Below the pieces are notes generated by a model, which had not been told where the DNA came from, made no database searches, and saw only the letters and a list, made by a program, of their open reading frames with translations. Made by a program: the position numbers and the translations under genes. A DNA stretch of 7,384 nucleotides, taken from contig FR890573.1 in NCBI GenBank assembly GCA_000435075.1, positions 1 through 7,384 of the forward strand. The letters run 5' to 3'. Below, one piece after another: positions 1 through 5,076 of the stretch; positions within the stretch are counted from its first letter, which is position 1; each line of letters starts with the position of its first letter. Source of the stretch: Bacteroides sp. CAG:770. GTDB lineage: Bacteria > Bacteroidota > Bacteroidia > Bacteroidales > UBA932.

Positions 1-125
1 GGGTGCTTTGACCTACTTTTGGCTTTTTTAAATTTTTAATTTGGCCAAAGTCAATACTTTTTCTATCTATATGATTGGGGATGAGGCGATTATGATATTG
101 TGGCAATTGGGGAAGTTTCTCTGCT

Positions 126-167
126 AGAAATTATCCTTATTGAACATAAAATAGCGATGGCGACCTC
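126..167. repeat. Left copy of a 42-bp imperfect direct repeat (degenerate pepT terminator copy)
   Basis: This segment matches 3752-3793 in the same orientation at 37 of 42 positions, with an uninterrupted 20-bp identical core (143-162 against 3769-3788). The right copy is the T-tract and left arm of the pepT terminator hairpin. The left copy keeps that arm with one change but has no complementary right arm after it, so it should not terminate transcription. The two copies enclose about 3.6 kb holding all the accessory genes. A duplicated insertion target or a recombination scar is an inference; the match itself is read directly. Confidence 0.75.
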
Positions 168-219
168 AAAGCCGCAGTAAAGGCCGTCCGCGAGGCAGAG
201 TAAAATACAGCACTAAAGT

Positions 220-684
220 ATGGAAACCAGCAGCATATCCGGTATTATTCCTGACGATACCCCTTTAGTCTCCAGTTCATTTACAGACCGGGAAATTATT
301 GCTGAGCACGGGATGTATGTCCTCGTGAAGGCCAAGCGTTTGGGCAAATGGTTCAAGCTCAAAGCGCTTTCCTCCCAGTATGCACGTGATTACCTTCACC
401 AGGAACTTCTCAAGAAGGAATTTGAACTTGGATTCCAGTTGGAGCACTCCAACATTGTCCAGACTTATGACTTCATACGTGATCCTGAACTAGGTGATTG
501 CATTGTTCAGGAATATATACAAGGAACTCGGCTTGATGACTGGCTTCTGACAGCATCGGAAAAGGCCAGCCGCAGGGCTGTGGATCAGATACTCGATGCG
601 ATGGCGTATTTCCATGGGCAAGGAGTGGTACATCGGGATCTCAAACCGTCGAATATCCTGATTACGGACAATGGTGCTGATGTG
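220..684 (+). pseudogene. Ser/Thr protein kinase, 5' fragment truncated after the catalytic loop
   Basis: The first ~155 residues are the N-lobe and start of the C-lobe of a eukaryotic-like Ser/Thr kinase. Visible landmarks are the ATP-binding lysine (FKLKAL, Lys48), the helix-C glutamate (probably Glu67, nine residues before the HSNIV motif), a hinge-like IVQEYI (95-100) and a full catalytic loop HRDLKPSN (138-145; Asp140, Asn145). The family normally continues within a few residues to the DFG metal-binding motif, then the activation and APE segments. Here the frame instead enters the antisense of another gene at about 684 and runs on as unrelated sequence to a stop at 889-891. Without DFG and most of the C-lobe it cannot be an active kinase. 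ATG 220 is the natural start, as a kinase-like sequence follows within ~30 residues. No convincing promoter is visible upstream. Confidence 0.8.
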
Positions 685-695
685 CGGGCTGATGT
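676..695. other. Deletion junction between two convergent gene fragments
   Basis: Left of here the plus strand reads as kinase; right of here the minus strand reads as the start of a different protein. Both lose their family pattern at this point: the kinase after ...DNGADV, the opposing protein after ...EYISP. The octamer GCTGATGT occurs twice (676-683 and 688-695), separated by GCGG. The simplest reading is a deletion that removed the 3' ends of two tail-to-tail genes; the short repeat could be a trace of it or chance. Confidence 0.6.
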
Positions 696-822
696 ATTCC
701 CGAATCCGTTCCCATATCGCGCCGCTCAGAAAATCGAAATCTGCCGGTGTGTGCATAACTCGTTCTACCGATGCTTCAATCTTCTTTTTCAGTTCAATGA
801 TTTCTGCAAATCTATTGTTCAT
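685..822 (-). pseudogene. 5' fragment of a Bacteroidota 'TPxDFxxLSxxI...ISP' family protein
   Basis: Read leftward from ATG 822, the first ~46 residues start MNNRFAEII and include MHTPADFDFLSGAIW and EYISP. This matches a pattern I recognise from the N-termini of many Bacteroidota proteins, where it normally continues into a TLKRLWGY-like stretch; its molecular role is not established. Here the pattern breaks just after ISP, and the frame continues as antisense of the kinase gene to about 490. The frame also opens further upstream (ATG at 894), but 822 is preferred because the protein pattern begins there and a good promoter lies just upstream, leaving a ~20-nt leader. The 5' end looks intact and the 3' end is lost. 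A small chimeric protein could still be made. Confidence 0.65.
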
Positions 823-848
823 AGTGTCGTCTCCAAATTGGTCCGATG

Positions 849-880
849 TAAAAATATCCCCATTCTCCCATATTTCCAAA
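849..880 (-). promoter_or_regulatory. Bacteroidota-type promoter for the truncated reverse-strand gene
   Basis: On the minus strand TTTG (877-880) is followed after 20 bp by TATTTTTA (849-856), seven of eight matches to TAnnTTTG. The predicted start site near 842 lies about 20 nt upstream of ATG 822 and downstream of the alternative ATG at 894, which supports 822 as the real start. Confidence 0.5.
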
Positions 881-904
881 TCAAGGACTGACAAGGACTA
901 AAAA

Positions 905-1143
905 ATGCTTTCAGGAAAAAGGACTAATTTGGAACTCTGCAACAGCATTGCAGAGAAATCAATTGACCCAGGACAATGCTGGCTGAAATTCATTGATACA
1001 TTGATTGGATTGTTGAAACTATTTTATATATTTGTGGCATCTCCCTCACCACTGGGAGTGCAAATAAAGACATAGAGCGTTTCAACGTTTCCGCCTTCTT
1101 ATCAAACTTAGACACTTTGATTTATGTTGACGAACTACAGTAA
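905..1143 (+). pseudogene. Probable decayed coding sequence spread over two frames
   Basis: An ATG at 905 opens a 56-codon frame to a TAG at 1073-1075. A second frame is open from 997 to a TAA at 1141-1143 and reads like the end of a real protein (NKDIERFNVSAFLSN, then LDTLIYVDELQ). The third frame carries the next ORF from 1149. Protein-like sequence passing through successive frames suggests one older gene broken by frameshifts, perhaps once joined to the 1149 ORF. The alternative is a small independent ORF at 905-1075 plus noncoding DNA. I recognise no family, and no convincing promoter is visible. Confidence 0.25.
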
Positions 1144-1148
1144 CGTTT

Positions 1149-1643
1149 ATGTACTTTTACACTAAAACTGATAAAATGATGAATGACCGACCTGAAGGTT
1201 TGGCAGAAGCCATAGAAACTGCCATATTATTTCTTTCTAAGAAATCTTCTTGGAAGTGGGTTTTGGAGACAGAGGATGTTCCCAATACGATTGAATCGTT
1301 GACGAAAAAACTTAAAGACTCGTTACCGGAAATGTCAGTGTCCATTTTGGATATAAGTAAGTATATTGATCCAACATCAATCCGCTCCGCATTGAATAAC
1401 GCTGCACTCGGCAATGGAAATCGTTTGCTGATAATCAAGGGTTTGGAAGACATGAAAGAAACGGATCTCAACATCGGGCTTGGTGATTTCTTGAATAGTC
1501 TTGGGGATGACTACAATCCGAATTTTACATACACATATGAGAAAGAAGGATTAAGTATAGTGATTATCCTACGAAGAGGCACTCAAAATCATTTCATCCG
1601 CTATTATCTTACTCAAAAAGGCAAATGTGGTTTGCTGCACTAA
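1149..1643 (+). CDS. Hypothetical protein, 164 aa, possibly the 3' part of a broken gene
   Basis: I do not recognise this protein. It is soluble, with no signal peptide or membrane segment. Its apparent pattern is alternating strands and helices: a strand near WKWVLETEDV (~36-45), a helix after it, a strand MSVSILDIS (~60-68), a helix, a hydrophobic strand NRLLIIKGLEDM (~96-107), a helix, and a strand LSIVIILRRGT (~134-144). The LLIIKGLED stretch resembles a Walker-B-type strand, but there is no P-loop, so an NTPase call is not justified. An in-frame TGA at 1128-1130 limits the start. Protein-like sequence in another frame runs up to 1143, so the true N-terminus may have been lost to a frameshift. 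Existence as an expressed gene is uncertain. Confidence 0.45.
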   Translation: MYFYTKTDKMMNDRPEGLAEAIETAILFLSKKSSWKWVLETEDVPNTIESLTKKLKDSLPEMSVSILDISKYIDPTSIRSALNNAALGNGNRLLIIKGLEDMKETDLNIGLGDFLNSLGDDYNPNFTYTYEKEGLSIVIILRRGTQNHFIRYYLTQKGKCGLLH

Positions 1644-2098
1644 AGCTGCAAAGAACAAGAGTCAGTCAGCTAATATAATTACTGATTTTTATTAAGGCTA
1701 TTTGCGTTTTTCGAACGATAGGAAAGAGGAGGCAGTGAGAAAAACAATTTGCGTGCCACCACTTCGTATATAATGTCTGTCTGAATTTTATTGCGGATTC
1801 TAGGGTGATGTTGTGTCGGTTTTGCGTGGCAAAATGTAGTTATTCGGCTGTCTGATCAGTACCATAGTTTCGATATTTGCGGTCGTGCTCGTTATCTGGT
1901 GCATTTTCTCCGAGTTGTTCTAACGTCCGCTGATGTTCTGTGTGTGAAAATCTCTGAATAACCTGACTTTCTGATTATAGTGCAACCTATTGATTATTAG
2001 TACGTTCTTTTCGAAATGGGTAAGCGTAGGTCGTTCGGAATTGTGGCGAGAGACATTAGTTGAGATTTAGAATTATAGCTTTTGAAAAAGTCTGAGAT
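1644..2098. other. Gene-poor stretch upstream of the hipBST operon
   Basis: No intact gene is visible on either strand. The stretch contains the reverse-strand gene-tail candidate at 1840-1974. A weak hairpin candidate, TCAGT (1662-1666) with ACTGA (1681-1685) followed by five T residues, lies after the 1149-1643 ORF; a 5-bp stem with a 14-nt loop is too weak to call a terminator. On the minus strand two overlapping frames between about 1680 and 1840 are also open, including YEVVARKLFFSLPP, but with no clear gene structure. Confidence 0.5.
1840..1974 (-). pseudogene. Possible 3' remnant of an unidentified reverse-strand gene
   Basis: Reading leftward, 44 codons between an upstream in-frame stop (complement of 1975-1977) and a TAA (complement of 1840-1842) encode a highly charged, protein-like sequence that includes EQLGENAPDNEHDRKYRNYG and ends in TDQTAE. 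The frame has no start codon. The composition (many Glu, Asp, Gln, Arg and Asn) is typical of a hydrophilic C-terminal tail and unlike random A+T-rich DNA. I cannot assign a family. It fits the tail of a gene whose body has been lost; a chance open frame remains possible. Confidence 0.3.
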
Positions 2099-2157
2099 AT
2101 CATACTTTTTCTTGCAATTCCTAGAAATAATGTATATTTTTGCGTTAAAAGTATGAT
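2099..2157. promoter_or_regulatory. 11-bp inverted repeat bracketing the hipBST promoter (candidate HipB operators)
   Basis: ATCATACTTTT at 2099-2109 is the exact reverse complement of AAAAGTATGAT at 2147-2157. The arms are 37 bp apart and flank the core promoter, the right arm covering the predicted transcription start. Known HipB proteins bind inverted-repeat operators at their own promoter as dimers, and HipA-HipB complexes can bridge sites. By analogy these arms are likely binding sites for autorepression. The repeat is observed; the binding is inferred. Confidence 0.55.
2111..2142 (+). promoter_or_regulatory. Promoter of the hipBST operon
   Basis: CTTG (2111-2114, three of four matches to TTTG) is followed after 20 bp by TATTTTTG (2135-2142), a full match to the Bacteroidota -7 element TAnnTTTG. 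The predicted start site near 2149 gives a ~20-nt leader before the ATG at 2169. Confidence 0.65.
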
Positions 2158-2168
2158 TTATTGGACTT

Positions 2169-2369
2169 ATGGAACTTGGCGATGTGATAAAAAGTCGTAG
2201 GAAAACTCTTGCTATATCACAGTTGGACCTCGCTGAAATGGCTGGAGTAGGCTTGGCGACCGTCAAAGATATTGAGCGGAAGAAGGGAAATCCTTCGATG
2301 TCGACGGTATTGAAAATATTGGAGGTCTTAGGAATGGAAATCGTCTTTCGGGTTCGTCAGACAGTCTGA
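2169..2369 (+). CDS. hipB: HipB-like XRE-family antitoxin/repressor
   Basis: A 66-residue protein that is almost entirely one Cro/C1-type helix-turn-helix domain. The pattern runs from MELGDVIKSRRK through ISQLDLAEMAGVGLATVKDIERKKGNPSM (~17-45), the scaffold and recognition helices, to VLKILEVLGMEIVF (47-60), the final helix and strand typical of HipB proteins. It ends soon after that strand, so it lacks the long C-terminal tail seen in E. coli HipB. It is the first gene of a three-gene operon, 17 bp before hipS. In HipBST systems the HTH protein represses the operon and assists neutralisation, while HipS does most of the antitoxin work. Its likely DNA targets are the inverted-repeat arms around the promoter. 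The start is fixed by an in-frame stop 15 nt upstream and by the promoter position. Confidence 0.85.
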   Translation: MELGDVIKSRRKTLAISQLDLAEMAGVGLATVKDIERKKGNPSMSTVLKILEVLGMEIVFRVRQTV

Positions 2370-2386
2370 TTATTTAGAATGAGAAT

Positions 2387-2713
2387 ATGAGACGGTTAGA
2401 CGTATATGTAAATGACAGAAAAGCCGGGATGCTGACAGAGAAGTATCCCGGTGGCGGGTATTGTTTCCAATATGAGACTGACTATTTTTTGTCTGATGCT
2501 CCTTCAATATCTGTTACATTGTCAAAAAGAAATAAAATCTACGAGTCTGCTCTTTTGTTTCCTTTCTTCGCGAATATGCTTCCTGAAGGAGCAAATCGCA
2601 AGGTAATATGTAGAACTAAAAGAATTGACGACAATGATTTGTTCGGCATTCTTATCGCTATGGCAGGAAGCGATTTCATAGGAGGAGTCAGTTTAAAAAA
2701 CAAGGATAAATGA
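2387..2713 (+). CDS. hipS: HipS-like stand-alone HipA N-terminal subdomain (putative antitoxin)
   Basis: This 108-residue protein corresponds to the N-terminal subdomain that is normally fused to HipA kinases (HipA N-terminal / 'couple_hipA' family). Landmarks in order are LDVYVNDRKAGMLTE (4-18), YCFQYETDYF (25-34), ISVTLSKR (41-48) and the hallmark LFPFFANMLPEGANRKV (57-73), followed by a 'DDNDLFGILIAMAG' segment typical of this domain. It stops just where a fused HipA would enter its kinase core. In the characterised E. coli HipBST system such a separated domain (HipS) is the antitoxin of the kinase HipT; the same role is inferred here. Its TGA overlaps the ATG of the next gene (ATGA, 2710-2713), so translation of antitoxin and toxin is probably coupled. 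Confidence 0.85.
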   Translation: MRRLDVYVNDRKAGMLTEKYPGGGYCFQYETDYFLSDAPSISVTLSKRNKIYESALLFPFFANMLPEGANRKVICRTKRIDDNDLFGILIAMAGSDFIGGVSLKNKDK

Positions 2714-3714
2714 TTGATATTCAATGCTGCCCTTCATGTCTTGATGAAGGATATACCACATATTGTCCGAATGCAATCAAGTCATTGTTCGATGGTGTCA
2801 AGGTAAGTCCATATCTGGATTTTGAACTTGAGAATGTCCGAAATAGGCAAACAATTATTGATGCCATGCATCGGATTTCCGTGTCTGGAGTTCAGGAAAA
2901 ATTTCCTGCCATCATTGACTCCGGGCATATCAGGATTGCGGAAGATAATGAGCAATCTACATATATTCTGAAACCGGCCCCTTGGGATGAAACATTGCGC
3001 GAGCGAAAACAAATTCCTGCTAATGAGCATCTTACAATGCAAATAGCTTTCCGTGTTTATGGTATAGATACTGCGGCCAACGGATTGTGCTTTACCAAGA
3101 AAGGTCAGATGGTCTATATAACCAAAAGATTCGATGTGCTTCCCAATGGCACCAAATTGCTGATGGAAGATTTTGCTTCGGTAATCGGAAAAAATGAGGG
3201 GGAAGCGGGAAAAGAATTCAAATACTGTGGTTGCTATGAGGATATTGCAGTTGCAATCAGAAAAAATGTTTCTGCGTGGATGGTTGATATGGAGAAATTC
3301 TTCGAGCTTATTTTGTTTAACTACATATACGCAAATGGGGATGACCATTTTAAGAATTTTTCCTTGGTGCTGAGAGGGACTGACTATCGTCTTGCGCCAG
3401 CGTATGACTTGCTGAATACCAGTTTGCATGTAAGTGGCGATGACTTTGGTCTTGATGGCGGTCTTTCACCGAATATCTTTAAAAGTGACGTGTATGATCA
3501 GTCAGGACATCCATGCCGCATTGACTTTGTGCGCTTCGGAGAACTGATTGGGCTACGGATGCCTCGTATCAACCGGATTCTTGACAAATATATGCGGCTG
3601 CCTGAATTAGCCGTTACACTTATAGGAAACAGTTTTCTGAACGATAAGATGAAACGTCTTTACTTGAGAACTGTAAATGAGCGAATTGCAAGATTTATTC
3701 GTGTTTCTGATTAG
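2710..3714 (+). CDS. hipT: HipT-like HipA-family Ser/Thr kinase toxin
   Basis: A 334-residue HipA C-terminal-type kinase without the N-terminal subdomain, which is supplied by the preceding gene. Visible features: an N-terminal cysteine cluster (Cys6, Cys7, Cys10, Cys19); the Gly-rich loop SVSGVQEK (57-64) with Ser57 and Ser59; ATP-contacting Lys88 in YILKPA; TKRFD (138-142) in the family's R(F/Y)D position; the catalytic motif ANGDDHFKN (208-216; Asp211, His213, Lys215, Asn216); and the metal-binding AYDLLNT (231-237; Asp233). All key residues are present, so it should be active. Characterised relatives phosphorylate aminoacyl-tRNA synthetases (GltX for HipA, TrpS for E. coli HipT), halting translation; the target here is unknown. 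Length is close to that of E. coli HipT. ATG 2710 overlaps the hipS stop. The gene ends 62 bp before the shared convergent terminator. Confidence 0.87.
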   Translation: MIDIQCCPSCLDEGYTTYCPNAIKSLFDGVKVSPYLDFELENVRNRQTIIDAMHRISVSGVQEKFPAIIDSGHIRIAEDNEQSTYILKPAPWDETLRERKQIPANEHLTMQIAFRVYGIDTAANGLCFTKKGQMVYITKRFDVLPNGTKLLMEDFASVIGKNEGEAGKEFKYCGCYEDIAVAIRKNVSAWMVDMEKFFELILFNYIYANGDDHFKNFSLVLRGTDYRLAPAYDLLNTSLHVSGDDFGLDGGLSPNIFKSDVYDQSGHPCRIDFVRFGELIGLRMPRINRILDKYMRLPELAVTLIGNSFLNDKMKRLYLRTVNERIARFIRVSD

Positions 3715-3751
3715 CGGGCCGTTCCGGATGATCATGTTTAAAAAGTGAGCC

Positions 3752-3793
3752 AGAAATTGCCCTCATTAAACATAAAATAGCGATGGCGGCCTC
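3752..3793. repeat. Right copy of the 42-bp imperfect direct repeat
   Basis: This is the partner of 126-167, with five differences in 42 positions. It covers the T-tract and left arm of the pepT terminator, where the matching right arm is present, so this copy is probably the original and the left one derived. It marks the apparent right boundary of the A+T-rich accessory region. Confidence 0.75.
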
Positions 3794-3816
3794 CACGTGA
3801 AGGCCGCCATCGCTAT
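3770..3816 (-). terminator. Intrinsic terminator of the OPT-pepT operon, shared with converging hipT
   Basis: Positions 3777-3792 and 3801-3816 form a perfect 16-bp stem, G+C-rich in the upper half, with an 8-nt loop. On the minus strand the stem is followed by TTTTATGTTT, a U-tract suited to ending pepT transcripts, 27 bp past the pepT stop. On the plus strand no T-run follows (AAATGCTTG), so rightward hipT transcripts would be stopped less efficiently, but no other terminator for hipT is visible. Confidence 0.85.
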
Positions 3817-3842
3817 AAATGCTTGATAATGTGTCCTGTAGG

Positions 3843-5063
3843 TTATTCCGCGTAAAGCTTGATGATGTTCAGCACTACCTCGGAGGCCTTCTCAATGTTC
3901 TCGAGAGGGGCGAACTCCATCTTGCCGTGGAAGTTCATGCCGCCGGCGAAAATATTCGGACATGGGAGGCCTTTGAATGAAAGATTTGCTCCGTCGGTAC
4001 CGCCACGTATTGGTTGGATCTTCGGTTTGACGCCCGCCATTTCCATAGCCTTGACAGCAGTCTCAACAATGAAATAATATGGCTCCACCTGCTCGCGCAT
4101 ATTGTAGTACTGGTCCTTAACTTCCAGAGTAGCGGTACCTTCACCATACTTGACATTGATAAACTTCACGCACTGCTCGATGAGTTCCTTCTTCTCCTCG
4201 AACTTCTTGCGGTCGTGGTCGCGGATGATGTAGCCGAACTCCGCCTCTTCCACTGTACCTTTGAAACTGATGATGTGGAAGAATCCGTCATAGCCCTCTG
4301 TAAGTTCAGGTCTCTGGCCGATAGGAAGCAAGTCGTTGAACTCCATGCCGATAAGGATGGCATTCTTCATCTTGTCCTTCGCGTAGCCCGGGTGGACATT
4401 GCGTCCTTGGATATGAATCTTGGCGGAAGCGGCATTGAAATTCTCGAACTCGAGCTCGCCTATTTCGCCGCCATCCATAGTATAGGCGTAATCCGCTCCG
4501 AACCTCTTGACATCGAACTTCACGACACCACGTCCGATTTCCTCATCCGGAGTAAAGCCGATTTTGATGTCACCATGCTTGAACTCAGGATGCTCTACCA
4601 TGTACTGCACAGCATTCATAATTTCCGCAACACCAGCCTTGTCATCAGCGCCGAGAAGAGTTGTTCCGTCAGTGGTGATGATGGTCTCACCCTTGTGAGC
4701 AAGCAATTCCGGGAACTCTGATGGCTTCAGATATAGACCGGGGACGCCTTTCAAGGCAATATCAGAACCATCATAATTTTCAATGATCTGCGGCTTGACA
4801 TTCGCACCTGAAGCATCAGGAGAAGTATCCACGTGCGCGATAAAGCCGATAGCAGGAACCTTCTTGTCAATGTTGGAAGGCAAAGTTCCCATCACATATC
4901 CGTACTCATCGAGAGTGGCCTCTACTCCCATGTCGTTCAGCTCCTTGCAGAGCAATTTCAATAAATCCAGTTCCTTGGCCGCACTTGGCTGGGACTCTGA
5001 ATTTTCATCAGACTGAGTGTCGATTGCGACATATCTCAGAAATCTGTCCAATATCTTTTCCAT
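3843..5063 (-). CDS. pepT: Peptidase T (tripeptide aminopeptidase, M20 family)
   Basis: A cytoplasmic dinuclear zinc aminopeptidase that releases the N-terminal residue of tripeptides. The 406-residue length is normal for the family. Both metal sites are complete and in order: AHVDTSPD (His77, Asp79), LLGADDK (Asp140), TPDEEIGRG (Glu174 as catalytic base, Glu175), YTMDGG (Asp197) and MNFHGKMEF (His379). The dimerisation/lid domain lies between, with HPGYAKDKMKNA (224-235) in its expected place, and the substrate-binding IRGGTDGA (352-359) precedes the last metal ligand. The start at 5063 gives the usual MEKILDRFLRYVAIDTQSDE opening. It is the second gene of an operon, 13 bp after the oligopeptide transporter stop, and would digest what that transporter imports. 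It is followed by a strong hairpin terminator. The region is more G+C-rich than the island to its left. Confidence 0.96.
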   Translation of the reverse strand: MEKILDRFLRYVAIDTQSDENSESQPSAAKELDLLKLLCKELNDMGVEATLDEYGYVMGTLPSNIDKKVPAIGFIAHVDTSPDASGANVKPQIIENYDGSDIALKGVPGLYLKPSEFPELLAHKGETIITTDGTTLLGADDKAGVAEIMNAVQYMVEHPEFKHGDIKIGFTPDEEIGRGVVKFDVKRFGADYAYTMDGGEIGELEFENFNAASAKIHIQGRNVHPGYAKDKMKNAILIGMEFNDLLPIGQRPELTEGYDGFFHIISFKGTVEEAEFGYIIRDHDRKKFEEKKELIEQCVKFINVKYGEGTATLEVKDQYYNMREQVEPYYFIVETAVKAMEMAGVKPKIQPIRGGTDGANLSFKGLPCPNIFAGGMNFHGKMEFAPLENIEKASEVVLNIIKLYAE

Positions 5064-5076
5064 ATAATATTATGTA

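Noticed and set aside
8..53. Imperfect inverted repeat (TTGAC...CTTTTGGC with GGCCAAAG...TCAA) around an A+T-rich core.
   Set aside because: The arms need a bulge and an unpaired segment to match; too weak for a terminator or operator call.
2..131. Open reverse-strand frame running to the left edge, containing IDFGQIKNLKKPK.
   Set aside because: There is no start codon after the upstream stop and no promoter or recognisable family; the sequence is A+T-rich and the window edge prevents judgement.
156..203. Plus-strand tail reading DGDLKAAVKAVREAE then stop, 16 bp before the kinase start; it looks like a protein C-terminus.
   Set aside because: An in-frame TAA at 147-149 leaves only 15 codons, and it begins inside the repeat. 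It may be a gene-end relic joined to the repeat, but it is too short to support.
2782..3429. Reverse-strand ORF of 215 codons opposite hipT.
   Set aside because: It lies wholly within the HipA-family kinase gene, whose motifs are intact on the plus strand; no promoter or family signal.
4014..4721. Long plus-strand ORF of 235 codons opposite pepT.
   Set aside because: It is antisense to the conserved peptidase T coding sequence with no independent family signal; a codon-bias shadow.
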